From assembly GCA_929200255.1 (NCBI GenBank), contig CAKMYZ010000008.1, positions 62,001 to 126,000 on the forward strand: a DNA stretch of 64,000 nucleotides, read 5' to 3'. The DNA comes from an uncultured Alphaproteobacteria bacterium. GTDB taxonomy: Bacteria; Pseudomonadota; Alphaproteobacteria; Rhodobacterales; Rhodobacteraceae. Within the stretch, counting starts at the first letter, position 1. Every line of letters begins with the position of its first letter. Below the pieces are notes generated by a model. The model saw only the letters and a program-made list of their open reading frames with translations, was not told where the DNA came from and ran no database searches. Positions 53,836 to 63,921 of this stretch are shown here, piece by piece. The translations under genes were made by a program, and so were the position numbers.

Positions 53836-55400
53836 CCCCGCAGGTTCCTGCGGAACTCCGACAGTTGAAATGCACCCAGCAGTTGGCCCAGGCCAAAATA
53901 GCTGATGATGCCGATCAGCACGAGCAGCAGCAATGCGCCATAGCGCAGGGTTGGGACGTCAAAGAACGAATTCATCAGGGTTGCTGCGAGGAACAGGATC
54001 ACGCCCATACCAACGGCCGCCAGAACGATGCGCCACAGCCGCCGCTTTAGCCGCGCATCAAGACGTGCCGCCCCGTTCATGGTGCGGGTTCCGACCGCAA
54101 GCATCACCACCATCGCCCAGCCGGTGAGGGTTGTTCCCACTGCCGCTGCGGCAAAGCCGATCACCGGCGACAACCCAATGGCCAGCGCGGCGTTCAGCAC
54201 CATCGCTGCCAATGCGTAATAGAAGGGTCGTTTGGTGTCTTCGCGCGCAAAAAACAGCGGTTGGAGCGTCTTTTGCAGTACAAAAGCCGGCAGGCCAAGG
54301 CCGTAGATTGCAACGGCAACCGCGGTGGCGGCGGTATCGTCACTGGTGAAGGCCCCGCGTTCAAAGAGCACGCTGACAAGCGGTAGCGGGATAACCATCA
54401 GGGCAACCGCTGCAGGAATGGTCAGGGCCAGACTGATTTCGGAGGCGCGGTTGAACGCATCACGCCCGCCGTCTGTGTCGCCCGCACGCAGCCTGCGTGA
54501 CAGGTCCGGCAAAAGCACAACACCTACGGCGATCCCCACAACCCCAAGCGGCAGTTGATAAAGCCTGTCGGCATAGTTGAGCCAGGCCACCGCACCATCA
54601 AAGTAGCTGGCGACCTGCCGCCCGACCAGCAGGTTGATCTGCACCACGCCACCCGCAAGGGCCGCAGGGGCGGCGATAACGGCGAGGCGCTTGAGTTCCG
54701 GCGTGATCTTGGGCCAGCCGATGTGTAGCGTGTAACCTGCCCTCGTGGCTGCAAACCAGACCAGTGCAAGCTGGGCGATGCCCGCGACGGGCACAGCATA
54801 GGCCAATGCTGACCCCAAATAGCTTTGGCCCGCAATGCCGGTGCAGTCGCAACTTATCCCTGCAACCACGAGTGTCACGACAAAGACAATGTTGAGCAAG
54901 ACCGGCGCCGCCGCCGCCGCTGTGAAGCGCCCCGTCGCGTTCAGAACGCCAGACAGCAATGCTGAGAGTGAAATGAACAGAATATAGGGAAATGCGATAC
55001 GACCGTAGTAAACCGCCAGATGGAACCGTTCGGTGCCCAAATACCCACTGGCCATTAATGTCACCAGTGCGGGCATGAAAATGACACCGATGACGGTAAA
55101 GACTGTCAGAATGCTGCCCAGCCCGACAAAGGCATCTTGCGCAAAGCGTTGCGGGTCTTCGCCGCCTTCCAGTTTTTTGGAAAACATCGGCACAAAGGCC
55201 ATGTTGAATGCCCCTTCCGCGAAGAAACGCCGAAAGAGGTTGGGTAGCGAGAAAGCGACCAGAAACGCCTCTGCCACCGGGCCGGTACCAAGATAGGCGG
55301 CAATCATGATATCGCGCACAAACCCCATGACCCGACTAAGCAGGGTCCAGATGCCAACGGTGAAGAACCCGGTCACAAGACGAATTGGTTTCATGGTCAC
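53832..55400 (-). CDS. murJ: Lipid II flippase MurJ (522 aa)
   Basis: This MOP-family flippase exports lipid II for peptidoglycan synthesis. It starts MTMKPIRLVTGFFTVGIWTL and contains the MurJ signature FVRDIMIAAYLGTGPVAEAF-LVAF, then LPNLFRRFFAEGAFNMAFVP, and about 14 membrane helices, including the conserved PLPLVSVLFERGAFT region. It overlaps glnD by 4 bp, a common glnD-murJ arrangement in alphaproteobacteria. Confidence 0.95.
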   Translation of the reverse strand: MTMKPIRLVTGFFTVGIWTLLSRVMGFVRDIMIAAYLGTGPVAEAFLVAFSLPNLFRRFFAEGAFNMAFVPMFSKKLEGGEDPQRFAQDAFVGLGSILTVFTVIGVIFMPALVTLMASGYLGTERFHLAVYYGRIAFPYILFISLSALLSGVLNATGRFTAAAAAPVLLNIVFVVTLVVAGISCDCTGIAGQSYLGSALAYAVPVAGIAQLALVWFAATRAGYTLHIGWPKITPELKRLAVIAAPAALAGGVVQINLLVGRQVASYFDGAVAWLNYADRLYQLPLGVVGIAVGVVLLPDLSRRLRAGDTDGGRDAFNRASEISLALTIPAAVALMVIPLPLVSVLFERGAFTSDDTAATAVAVAIYGLGLPAFVLQKTLQPLFFAREDTKRPFYYALAAMVLNAALAIGLSPVIGFAAAAVGTTLTGWAMVVMLAVGTRTMNGAARLDARLKRRLWRIVLAAVGMGVILFLAATLMNSFFDVPTLRYGALLLLVLIGIISYFGLGQLLGAFQLSEFRRNLRG

Positions 55401-58189
55401 ACTTTCGCCGCCCGTTCGGCCCCGGCGGCTATTGCCGCAAGCAGTTTACGTTCAAGCGCGGCGCGGCGCGGTTCCGAATACAGCTTTAGCCCCACGATGT
55501 CCTTGGCATAGAAGGTATCCACAACCTGCTCTCCGTATGTGGCAATGACCGCAGAAGAGATAGAGACATGATTGTCCGTAAGAGTGCGTGTCAAATCGTG
55601 CAGAAGTCCGGGGCGGTCGCGGGTGTCGACTTCGATGATCGTATAAATCTCAGAGCCTTCATTGTCGAAACTAATTGTCGTGGGTACACGAAACGCACGT
55701 TCGCGTTTCTTGATCTTATCTTTGCTGCGCAGCTCTTCCTTGGCAACCAATTCGCCCCGCAAGGTGCGGTCAATCATCTTGCGCAGCCGTGGAAGGCGGT
55801 CGGCTTCATAGGGGTTGCCGTCATTGTCCTGCATCCAGAAAACGCCTGTATAATATCCATCCTTGGTTGTCAGGCTGCGTGCATCGACGATATTGGCCCC
55901 CACTAACGCAAGCGCCCCGGTGATCCGGCTAAGTAGGCCCGCGTGATCAACCATCGCAAAACACACACGTGTCGCATCCCGCTCATCGTCAGGCATCAGA
56001 TCAACTTTAAAATCGCCCTCATCGATGTCCTTGAGCATTTCTGCAAAGACGAGTTGTGCCGACAGTGGCACACCCTGCCAATAGGGCCCGTAGTGGCGGC
56101 TGATCTCGGCCTTAATGTCTTTACTGTCCCAGTCGCGAAGTTCTGCCCGCAGGGCGCGTTTCGCCTCGGCTTGCTGCGTTTCGCGATTGAGGTCCTCAAG
56201 CCCGGTCTGCAAGGCGGTCTTGGTGGCGCGGTAAAGGTTGCGGATCAGCACGGCTTTCCAATTATTCCATGTGTCCGGTCCAACCCCACGAATATCACAG
56301 ACCGTCAGCACCGTAAGCAGATCAAGCCGCTCGACCGATTTGACCGCATTGGCAAACCCTCTGACCGTCCGTGGTTCCGAGATATCGCGCTTTTGGGCGA
56401 CGTCGGACATCAGTAAATGGTAGCGGATCAGCCATTCTACCGTCTCACAGTCCTTTTTGCTCAGCCCTAGGCGCGGGCAGATTTTTCGGGCGATCTGCGC
56501 GCCAAGGATCGAATGATCCTCATCCCGGCCCTTGCCGATATCGTGTAGCAAGAGCGCGACATAGATGACCTTGCGCGCCACCCCGCGTTCCAGAATGCCG
56601 GATACGACGGGCAGTTCCTCGATCAACTCCTTACGCTCAATCTGGGCGAGGTTGCTGATACATTGGATGATATGCTCGTCCACGGTGTAGTGGTGATACA
56701 TATTGAACTGCATCATCGCCACGATCGGTGCAAATTCAGGGATAAACGCCCCCAGCACACCTAATTCATTCATGCGGCGCAGGGCGCGTTCCGGGTTGCC
56801 GTGTTTGAGAAGCAGATCAATGAAAATGCGCCGTGCTTCCTTGTTTTCGCGCATACCTGTGTCGATCAGATCAAGATTGGCCGCAATCAGGCGCATCGCA
56901 TCAGGATGTAACAGGGTGCCGGTGCGCAGGGCCTCTTCAAAGATCCGCAGCATGTTAAGGTTGTCGGCAAAGAAGGCCGCCTCGTCGGCGATGGTCAGGC
57001 GGTTCTGCTTGATCGTATAGGGTGCCTTTGCCCGTTTGCGCCGCCCAAGCAAGCGCAGCAGCATCGGTTCTGACTTCACATGGTTAGTTTCAAGTGCCGT
57101 CAGAAAGACACGCGTCAACTCACCTACATTGGTGGCCTGACGAAAGTAGGCCTGCATGAAATGTTCGACCCCGCGGCGCCCGCCATGATCGGTATACCCC
57201 ATGGCAGCGGCCACCTCGACCTGCAGATCAAAGGTCAGTTGATCCATCGCTCGCCCAGCGATTAGATGCAGGTGACAGCGCACGGCCCAAAGAAAATCCT
57301 CGGCTGTTACGAAGGTTTCGAATTCCTCTGGCGTGAAGACCTTGAGCGACACCAGATCGGCGACATCTTTGACACCATTGATGTATTTGTTAATCCAGAA
57401 CAGTGACTGCAGGTCGCGCAGACCGCCTTTGCCTTCTTTAACATTGGGCTCTACCACATAGCGCTGCCCGCCTTGCTTGCGGTGCCGTTCGGCCCGCTCT
57501 TCAAGCTTTGCCTCGATGAATTCGCTGGCGGTGGATTGGAACAGATCGGTCCAGAGCCGCTCTCCCAGCTCATCGGCCAGGGCAGCGTCACCGGCAAGGT
57601 AGCGGTATTCGACCAGTGAGGTGCGGATTGTATAGTCGTCCCTGGCCAGTCGCAGACAGTCTTTGACGGTCCGACTGGCGTGTCCGACCTTCAGTTTCAG
57701 ATCCCACAGCATATAGAGCATCGATTCAATGACACTCTCGGCCCAGGGCGTGATCTTGTAGGGGGTCAGAAACAGCAGGTCGACGTCCGAGAAGGGGGCC
57801 ATTTCGCCACGTCCACAGCCGCCAACGGCAATCAGAGACAGGCGCTCTGCCTCGGTAGGATTTGGCAGGGGGTGCAGGGCCGCCTGCGCCACGTGCAAGA
57901 TGATTGCGATGATCTGATCGGTCAGCCAACTGTAGGATGCAGTGACCTGGCGCGCCGCAAAAGGTTGTTTGGCAAAGGCCGCCGCAATCGTGGCCATACC
58001 GCGTTTGCGCGCCTGGCTGAGCACCGCGACGGTCGCCGCCCGGATTTCCTTTTCAGATCCTGCATTGGCGATCTTTTCAGCAATCTCGGCTGTGATGGCG
58101 GTACTGTCAAAAATAGTGGACGCCGGGCAGATGAACCTGTCCGGCGTGTCCTGTTGCGACGGCTGAACGGGTTTAGAAGCCCGCGCCAC
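55397..58189 (-). CDS. glnD: [Protein-PII] uridylyltransferase / uridylyl-removing enzyme (930 aa)
   Basis: This is a nitrogen sensor that uridylylates PII under nitrogen limitation. The nucleotidyltransferase domain has SLIAVGGCGRGEMAPFSDVD (GG...DxD metal site), the middle HD domain has MYHHYTVDEHIIQCI and LLHDIGKGRDEDHS, and two C-terminal ACT domains follow (CFAMVDHAGLLSRITGALAL and VDTRDRPGLLHDLTRTLTDN), which sense glutamine. The start is probably GTG 58189 (VARASKPVQPSQQD) after AAGAAG; the upstream frame runs into the convergent-phase end of the LpoA-like gene. It overlaps that gene by 17 bp and murJ by 4 bp. Confidence 0.95.
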   Translation of the reverse strand: MARASKPVQPSQQDTPDRFICPASTIFDSTAITAEIAEKIANAGSEKEIRAATVAVLSQARKRGMATIAAAFAKQPFAARQVTASYSWLTDQIIAIILHVAQAALHPLPNPTEAERLSLIAVGGCGRGEMAPFSDVDLLFLTPYKITPWAESVIESMLYMLWDLKLKVGHASRTVKDCLRLARDDYTIRTSLVEYRYLAGDAALADELGERLWTDLFQSTASEFIEAKLEERAERHRKQGGQRYVVEPNVKEGKGGLRDLQSLFWINKYINGVKDVADLVSLKVFTPEEFETFVTAEDFLWAVRCHLHLIAGRAMDQLTFDLQVEVAAAMGYTDHGGRRGVEHFMQAYFRQATNVGELTRVFLTALETNHVKSEPMLLRLLGRRKRAKAPYTIKQNRLTIADEAAFFADNLNMLRIFEEALRTGTLLHPDAMRLIAANLDLIDTGMRENKEARRIFIDLLLKHGNPERALRRMNELGVLGAFIPEFAPIVAMMQFNMYHHYTVDEHIIQCISNLAQIERKELIEELPVVSGILERGVARKVIYVALLLHDIGKGRDEDHSILGAQIARKICPRLGLSKKDCETVEWLIRYHLLMSDVAQKRDISEPRTVRGFANAVKSVERLDLLTVLTVCDIRGVGPDTWNNWKAVLIRNLYRATKTALQTGLEDLNRETQQAEAKRALRAELRDWDSKDIKAEISRHYGPYWQGVPLSAQLVFAEMLKDIDEGDFKVDLMPDDERDATRVCFAMVDHAGLLSRITGALALVGANIVDARSLTTKDGYYTGVFWMQDNDGNPYEADRLPRLRKMIDRTLRGELVAKEELRSKDKIKKRERAFRVPTTISFDNEGSEIYTIIEVDTRDRPGLLHDLTRTLTDNHVSISSAVIATYGEQVVDTFYAKDIVGLKLYSEPRRAALERKLLAAIAAGAERAAKV

Positions 58190-59357
58190 CAAAACTTCTT
58201 GGCGCTTGTTCAAGGATAACGACCTGATTGTTTTGGATGGTTGCAATAGCCAGCCCACGTTGGTTAAGGCCGTTTGGCAGCAGGCGGAAGACACCTGCCG
58301 TACCACGAAAGCCCTGCGGTTGGGTCAGGGCCCCTTTGGTGAGCGCGTCACTATTGCCTGCGGCGGCAAGTGCGCCAATGGCGGCAATCCCATCATAGGC
58401 AAGCCCTGCCAGTGGGTGGGGTGCATCGCCATACGTGGCCGAATACCGGTTCGCGAAAAGCTCTGACGGCCCCGCATCGGGAAGCGCGAACAAGCCGCCT
58501 TCAAGCCCGGGGAGCGCGACAAGTTGCGGCAAGGTATCCCAGCGGGTCAACCCGATAAATGGGCTGCGTTGGGTGTTCATGCCTGCGTCAGGCAGGGCCG
58601 TTGCGATAATCGGCAGGTCCGCGTTTGCGCCGGCGGTTGTGAAAACGGCCTGCGCGCCTGATCCGTTGACGTTTGACACAATGCGCCGCGTCGAGGTGAA
58701 GATGCCCTGCTGCGAAAGCGGATAACTTTCCACACCAACGATTTCACCCCCATTGTTCTGCACAGCCGAGGTGATGGCGTCGCGGCCCACGCGGCCGGGC
58801 AGATCGTCGCCGTGCAACACCATATAGCGGTTGATCCCCAGCCGCTGCCCAAAGCTGACCAGCCGTGAAGCTGTGTTGTCAAATGTGGCGCCCAGAATGA
58901 AGACATTGCCGCCAGCAAAGGCCGTGTTGTTGGAGAAGGCCAGCACATTCACGTCGCGACCAGCAATGGCAACGCCTGCGGCATTTGCAGCTTCACCATA
59001 GAGCGGCCCGATAATAATCTTGGCGCCATCGTTGACGGCCTGCGTTGCAGAGGCCGCGGCCTGTTGTGGATTGCCGCCTGCGGTGTTGTAGACACGCAGA
59101 TCAATCGTTGCGCCCTCTAGATCGGCGATCGCCAAACGGGCCGCATTTTCAAAGTTTTGGGCAAGCTGATTGTCCGTTTCCTGCGCAGAGGCACCGGGCA
59201 CAAGCAACGCCACCTGAATAGGTGCGGATGTATCAATTGACTGACCGACATTTGCGTTTGGGTCCAAGGTGACATCGCAGGCTGCCAGCCAAAGCAGCGA
59301 CGTGAGTGCAAAAAACTGGGCGATGCGCTTGCGGGCGCTGTGGAAACGGGCAAACAT
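58173..59357 (-). CDS. Penicillin-binding protein activator, LpoA-like lipoprotein (394 aa)
   Basis: An outer-membrane-type lipoprotein signal (FFALTSLLWLAACDV, lipobox LAAC) is followed by a periplasmic-binding-protein-like fold: IQVALLVPGASAQETDNQLA, KIIIGPLYGEAANAAGVAIA and VLAFSNNTAFAGGNVFILGA are typical of the LppC/LpoA C-terminal domain and Leu/Ile/Val-binding proteins. LpoA activates PBP1a in enterics; alphaproteobacterial relatives are annotated by homology only. The ATG at 59357 follows AGGAGG; 38 additional upstream codons are not signal-like. It is divergent from rsmI. Confidence 0.88.
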   Translation of the reverse strand: MFARFHSARKRIAQFFALTSLLWLAACDVTLDPNANVGQSIDTSAPIQVALLVPGASAQETDNQLAQNFENAARLAIADLEGATIDLRVYNTAGGNPQQAAASATQAVNDGAKIIIGPLYGEAANAAGVAIAGRDVNVLAFSNNTAFAGGNVFILGATFDNTASRLVSFGQRLGINRYMVLHGDDLPGRVGRDAITSAVQNNGGEIVGVESYPLSQQGIFTSTRRIVSNVNGSGAQAVFTTAGANADLPIIATALPDAGMNTQRSPFIGLTRWDTLPQLVALPGLEGGLFALPDAGPSELFANRYSATYGDAPHPLAGLAYDGIAAIGALAAAGNSDALTKGALTQPQGFRGTAGVFRLLPNGLNQRGLAIATIQNNQVVILEQAPRSFGGAGF

Positions 59358-59449
59358 GGCGGCTATTCCTCCTGAAACGTGCGACAGTATCGTGCAGAAC
59401 TCGCCGCGAATTGGGGCTATCATAAAGCAGGGGGCAGTCGGGTCCAGAG

Positions 59450-60310
59450 ATGAATCATGAAAGCAAGCCACTCACTGCCGGATTGTATTTCGTGGCGACC
59501 CCCATCGGGACCGCACGCGACATTACATTGCGCGGTTTGGACATTTTGGCCTCTGCCGATCTGATTGCGGCAGAAGATACGCGAACGGCAAGAAAACTGA
59601 TGGAAATTCATGGTGTTGGGTTGAATGGACGCAAGGTCGTCGCGTTTCATGATCATAGCGGCGAAGGCGCTGTGGCCCGATTGGTGCAGGACATCAAGAA
59701 CGGAAGATCCGTGGCTTATGTTTCAGAGGCAGGCACGCCGCTTGTGGCTGATCCAGGCTATGAGTTGGGCCGCGCCGCTATCGCAGAAGGTCTGCCCGTC
59801 ACCTCTGCGCCGGGCGCATCGGCCGTGCTGGCGGCGCTGACGGTTTCGGGGCTGCCAACCGACCGGTTTGCCTTTGTCGGGTTCCTGCCTGCGTCGAAAC
59901 AACAACGCGAGACCGAGATTGCAGGGTTGCGGGATGTGCCGTTTACGCTGGTCTTCTATGAAAGCCCGAAGCGCGTTGGGGAAATGTTAGGCAATTTGCG
60001 GGATGTTCTGGGAGGGGATCGGGAGGCGGCTGTCTGTCGGGAGCTGACAAAGAAATTTGAAGAGGTGGTGCGCGGCACTCTCGCCACGCTAGCCGATCAA
60101 TTCGCTGATCGTACGGTGAAAGGTGAAGTGGTGGTTCTGGTTGGGCGCGCAGGCGCGCGCGCGGTGGATGATCAGGATGTAAGTGTTGCGCTGCGTGAGG
60201 CGATGAAAACCATGCGGGTAAAGGATGCCGCAACTGTTGTTGCAGGGGCATTGGGTCTGCCACGGCGTCAGGTCTACCAAATCGCGCTGACTTTGGGAGA
60301 TGAGACATGA
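59450..60310 (+). CDS. rsmI: 16S rRNA (cytidine1402-2'-O)-methyltransferase (286 aa)
   Basis: This is a tetrapyrrole-methylase-fold SAM enzyme acting on 16S rRNA. It starts with GLYFVATPIGTARDITLRGL and contains LIAAEDTRTARKLM, VAYVSEAGTPLVADPGYEL (SAM site), ITSAPGASAVL-type SAPGASAVLAALTVSGLPTD and FVGFLPASKQQRETEI. It is divergent from the LpoA-like gene (93 bases between starts), an arrangement conserved in many proteobacteria, and overlaps yraN by 4 bp. Confidence 0.96.
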   Translation: MNHESKPLTAGLYFVATPIGTARDITLRGLDILASADLIAAEDTRTARKLMEIHGVGLNGRKVVAFHDHSGEGAVARLVQDIKNGRSVAYVSEAGTPLVADPGYELGRAAIAEGLPVTSAPGASAVLAALTVSGLPTDRFAFVGFLPASKQQRETEIAGLRDVPFTLVFYESPKRVGEMLGNLRDVLGGDREAAVCRELTKKFEEVVRGTLATLADQFADRTVKGEVVVLVGRAGARAVDDQDVSVALREAMKTMRVKDAATVVAGALGLPRRQVYQIALTLGDET

Positions 60311-60663
60311 CAGGATCAGTGGGATATCATGCGGGACGGGTGGCAGAGGATGTTGTCGCCAGCGACTATGTGCGCCGCAATCACCTGATTGCAGCACGGC
60401 GCTGGCGTGGTCAGGCCGGAGAGATCGACCTGATTGCGCGTGATGGTGACACAGTTGTCTTTGTTGAGGTCAAGAAAAGCAGGAGTTTTGCGCATGCGGC
60501 CACGCGACTCGCGCGACGGCAGATGGACCGTATCTGTGCTGCGGCCTCCGAATTCCTGATGCAAGAGCCGCGCGGTCAACTGACAGACGTACGATTTGAT
60601 CTGGCGCTCGTAAGCGGTACCGGTGCCGTACGCGTGATCGAAAACGCCTTCATGGAAGCCTGA
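60307..60663 (+). CDS. yraN: YraN family (UPF0102) predicted endonuclease (118 aa)
   Basis: This is a small PD-(D/E)xK-fold protein. ARRWRGQAGEIDLIARDGDT and VVFVEVKKSRSF supply the E...D...ExK residues of the nuclease-like core, and MTGSVGYHAGRVAEDVVASD gives the N-terminal G-x-x-x-E motif of the family. The cellular role is unsettled. It is coupled to rsmI by a 4-bp overlap, as in many bacteria, and precedes gshB by 67 bases. Confidence 0.92.
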   Translation: MTGSVGYHAGRVAEDVVASDYVRRNHLIAARRWRGQAGEIDLIARDGDTVVFVEVKKSRSFAHAATRLARRQMDRICAAASEFLMQEPRGQLTDVRFDLALVSGTGAVRVIENAFMEA

Positions 60664-60730
60664 CGCCCCATTGCACATCACGCAGCCCTGCGCCATCTAG
60701 AGGCTATCGCACAAGACAAAGGCTGGCCCG

Positions 60731-61669
60731 ATGACACTTAAGATCGCTTTCCAGATGGACCCGATTGGGCCGATTGATATTGATGCTGACAGCACCTTTC
60801 GCATTGCCGAAGAAGCGCAGGCACGTGGTCACAGCCTTTTCTATTACACACCGGATAAGCTTGCTTATGACACCGGCAAGGTCACGGCCAAAGGCTGGCC
60901 GCTGACGGTCCAGCGGGTCAAGGGTGACCACTTCGCTTTGGGTGAGGAGCAGACAATCGACCTTGCCGAGATGGATGTCGTCTGGCTGCGTCAGGATCCC
61001 CCTTTTGATATGGGCTATATCACCACAACGCATCTTCTCGATATGGTTCACCCAGACACTTTGGTCGTGAATGATCCATTTTGGGTGCGCAATTGCCCAG
61101 AGAAGCTCTTGGTGCTCGATTTCCCTGATCTGACCCCGCCCACGATGATCGCGCGGGATCTCGAAACGCTCAAGGCGTTCCGCGCCCGTCATGGCGATGT
61201 GATCCTCAAGCCGCTTTATGGCAATGGGGGGGCGGGGGTGTTCAAACTCATGGCCGACGACCGCAATCTGGCGTCGCTGCACGAGCTTTTTGCGGGCATC
61301 AATCGGGAACCTCTGATCATGCAGCAGTTCCTGCCAGCCGTTGCCAAGGGCGACAAGCGGGTGATCCTGATTGACGGGGAACCGGTTGGCGCGATCAACC
61401 GTGTGCCTGCGGCTGGCGAGACACGGTCGAACATGCATGTGGGCGGGCGTCCCGAGAAGGTCGCGCTGACAGATCGCGACCGCGAGATTTGCGCCCGGAT
61501 CGGCCCGCTTTTGCGTGAGAAGGGCCAGATATTCGTGGGCATTGATGTGATCGGTGATTGGTTGACAGAGATCAATGTGACCTCGCCAACGGGCATTCAG
61601 GAGCTTGAGCGCTTCGATGGCGTCAGTATCGCCGAGAAGATATGGCTGGCGATTGAGGCGAAGTGCTAG
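60731..61669 (+). CDS. gshB: Glutathione synthetase (312 aa)
   Basis: This ATP-grasp enzyme joins gamma-glutamylcysteine and glycine. Markers are [40 protein letters not shown], the ATP-grasp lysine segment [38 protein letters not shown] and [19 protein letters not shown] (Mg-binding Glu/Asn). It is convergent with the comM-like gene (4-bp overlap). A GST gene lies 1.5 kb downstream on the other strand. Confidence 0.97.
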   Translation: MTLKIAFQMDPIGPIDIDADSTFRIAEEAQARGHSLFYYTPDKLAYDTGKVTAKGWPLTVQRVKGDHFALGEEQTIDLAEMDVVWLRQDPPFDMGYITTTHLLDMVHPDTLVVNDPFWVRNCPEKLLVLDFPDLTPPTMIARDLETLKAFRARHGDVILKPLYGNGGAGVFKLMADDRNLASLHELFAGINREPLIMQQFLPAVAKGDKRVILIDGEPVGAINRVPAAGETRSNMHVGGRPEKVALTDRDREICARIGPLLREKGQIFVGIDVIGDWLTEINVTSPTGIQELERFDGVSIAEKIWLAIEAKC

Positions 61670-63180
61670 GTTTCCGTTAGCGTGGTGACCCGAAAGCTGA
61701 CCGCCTCTGCCACATGTGCCCGTTGCACGCGGTCGGCACCTTCAAGATCCGCGATGGTGCGCGCCACCCGCAGTATCCGGTGATAGCCGCGCGCGGACAG
61801 ACCAAAACGCTCGGCTACCTTCACGAGGAGTGCGCGCCCATCGTTGTCCGGCGTTGCGATCTCATCCAGCAGATGCCCTTCCGCATCCGCATTGACACGC
61901 ACCGCTGCATGCCCATTAAACCGTTGCTCCTGTTTGGCGCGGGCCACAGCGACCCGTGCTGCGACCTCTGCGGATGTGTCGCCACCTTCGGGCAAATCGA
62001 GATCAGTGAATGCGACAGGTGGCACTTCGATGCGCAGATCAAACCGATCCATCAGTGGCCCCGAGATGCGCCCCAGATAATCCTCTCCGCAGTGTGGGAC
62101 CCGTGCGCAGGCGCGTGCAGGGTCTGACAGGTAGCCGCATTTGCAGGGGTTTGCGGCCGCGACAAGCATAAAGCGGCAAGGGTAGCGGACGTGGGCGTTT
62201 GCCCGGGCGACCACCACTTCGCCGGTTTCGATGGGTTGGCGCAGTGTTTCCAGAACAGTGCGTGGGAATTCGGGGAACTCATCCATGAAAAGCACGCCGT
62301 TATGGGCCAGGCTGATCTCTCCGGGTTTCGCCCCCCGCCCGCCCCCCACGATCGCAGCCATGGAGGCCGTGTGGTGCGGCTCTCTGAAAGGGCGTTCGCG
62401 GTTGATGCCACCTTCGTCCAGCAATCCAGACAGCGAGTGGATCATTGAGGTTTCAAGCGCTTCTTCAGGGCTGAGCGGTGGCAGGATCCCCGGAATGCGT
62501 GCCGCCAGCATTGACTTGCCCGACCCAGGCGAGCCGATCAGCAACAGGTGGTGCCGACCGGCTGCGGCAATCTCTAACGCGCGTTTTGCCCGTTCTTGTC
62601 CCTTGACCTCAGACAGGTCCTGCATTCCGGTCTGCCCGTTAACCTCGCCCGGCTCAGCGGGCGGCAGGATGGCCTGTCCGGTGAAGTGTCGGACGACATC
62701 CGACAAGCTGCGTGGAGCAATGACCTTTGCTGCCCCCACCCATGCGGCCTCTGATCCGCAGGCCTGCGGGCAGAGCAACGTGCGCTCTTCCGCCGCTGCG
62801 GCCATCGCCGCAGGCAATGCGCCGATGACGGGTACCAAAGTGCCGTTCAGCGACAGTTCCCCCAAGGCGACCGTTTGGGCGGCGTCATCCAAGGGCACGA
62901 TTTCCAGGGCCGCCAGCAGCGCCAGCGCGATGGGCAGGTCAAAGTGCGAACCTTCCTTGGGCAGATCCGCGGGCGACAGGTTTACCGTGATCCGTTTCGA
63001 CGGCAGGGCAATCGCCATGGCCGTCAGCGCCGCGCGGACCCGTTCACGGGCCTCTGACACGGCCTTGTCCGGCAGTCCGACGATTGAAAACGCAGGAATC
63101 CCAGGCGTGATGGCGCATTGCACCTCAACCAACCGTGCCTCAATCCCTTCAAATGCTACCGTGTAGGCCAGCGCGACCAT
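61666..63180 (-). CDS. comM: YifB/ComM family Mg-chelatase-like AAA+ ATPase (504 aa)
   Basis: The N-terminal ChlI domain ([40 protein letters not shown] with [20 protein letters not shown]) is followed by an AAA+ core with Walker [20 protein letters not shown] and Walker [11 protein letters not shown], a Cys-rich segment ([20 protein letters not shown], likely zinc-binding), and the Mg-chelatase C-terminal helical domain. ComM is a branch-migration helicase used in natural transformation in some bacteria. It is monocistronic, downstream of nothing obvious on its strand. Confidence 0.93.
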   Translation of the reverse strand: MVALAYTVAFEGIEARLVEVQCAITPGIPAFSIVGLPDKAVSEARERVRAALTAMAIALPSKRITVNLSPADLPKEGSHFDLPIALALLAALEIVPLDDAAQTVALGELSLNGTLVPVIGALPAAMAAAAEERTLLCPQACGSEAAWVGAAKVIAPRSLSDVVRHFTGQAILPPAEPGEVNGQTGMQDLSEVKGQERAKRALEIAAAGRHHLLLIGSPGSGKSMLAARIPGILPPLSPEEALETSMIHSLSGLLDEGGINRERPFREPHHTASMAAIVGGGRGAKPGEISLAHNGVLFMDEFPEFPRTVLETLRQPIETGEVVVARANAHVRYPCRFMLVAAANPCKCGYLSDPARACARVPHCGEDYLGRISGPLMDRFDLRIEVPPVAFTDLDLPEGGDTSAEVAARVAVARAKQEQRFNGHAAVRVNADAEGHLLDEIATPDNDGRALLVKVAERFGLSARGYHRILRVARTIADLEGADRVQRAHVAEAVSFRVTTLTET

Positions 63181-63231
63181 CGCAACCCTCCGTTATTGGT
63201 TAACGGCTAGGTGCCCGAAGTTTAAGAAAGG

Positions 63232-63921
63232 TTAATGCGCCTCGCCGGGCCAGGGCTTGCAGGGCAGGTCCTTCGGGTATGGCCAGGGTTCATAGCTGTC
63301 TTCCATCGCCGCTTCGCGCCAGGCGAGGAACGCAGGGTCGCGCACATGAGCCTGCACATATGCCGATGCCGCATCACTGACTGGCAAGCCGTACCCGACA
63401 AAACGCATCGCGATTGGCGCATAAAATGCATCAGCGAGTGTGTATGCTCCAAAAAGCCACGGCCCGTCCGCGCCGTACCGTTCCCGTGCCAAAGACCAAA
63501 GGTATTCAATTCGCGTGATGTCGGCGCTCACGCGATCCGATATCTGAAACCCATCCCAGCAAAATGCCAGTTGCATCGGGCAGGCGTCGCGCAGCGCGCC
63601 AAAACCACTGTGCATTTCAGCCGTGATGGACCGCGCGAATGCGCGTGCGCCGGGGTCACGCGGGTAAAAATCAACATCAGGATGGTTTTCCACAAGCGTT
63701 TCCGCCATCGCAAGGCTATCTGTCACCACGTGCCCTGCGGGCGTCTGCATAGCAGGCACCGTGCGCGCCGGGGCGAGACCGGCAAGATCGGCCCGCATGG
63801 TGCCTGCGTAAAGCCCAACCATGTTGGTATTGAAATCCAGTCCGAATTTCTCGAACATCAACCAGCCGCGCAGCGACCAGCTACTGAAGGTGCGATCACC
63901 GATGTAGAGTTCATATGTCAT
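63232..63921 (-). CDS. Glutathione S-transferase family protein (229 aa)
   Basis: The N-terminal thioredoxin-like domain starts MTYELYIGDRTFSSWSLRGW, with the likely catalytic Ser in the S-S-W-S segment, followed by RTVPAMQTPAGHVVTDSLAM (cis-Pro and glutathione-binding Ser). The C-terminal helical domain contains GADGPWLFGAYTLADAFYAP with the GST N-capping motif (T-L-A-D-A). The ATG at 63921 follows AAGG; an upstream in-frame ATG (63948) is less likely. The substrate is unknown. Confidence 0.88.
   Translation of the reverse strand: MTYELYIGDRTFSSWSLRGWLMFEKFGLDFNTNMVGLYAGTMRADLAGLAPARTVPAMQTPAGHVVTDSLAMAETLVENHPDVDFYPRDPGARAFARSITAEMHSGFGALRDACPMQLAFCWDGFQISDRVSADITRIEYLWSLARERYGADGPWLFGAYTLADAFYAPIAMRFVGYGLPVSDAASAYVQAHVRDPAFLAWREAAMEDSYEPWPYPKDLPCKPWPGEAH

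Noticed and set aside
62231-63166. Open frame of 311 codons antisense to comM
   Set aside because: The product is Ser/Ala/Arg low complexity, the mirror of a GC-rich gene whose AAA+ motifs are intact on the other strand.
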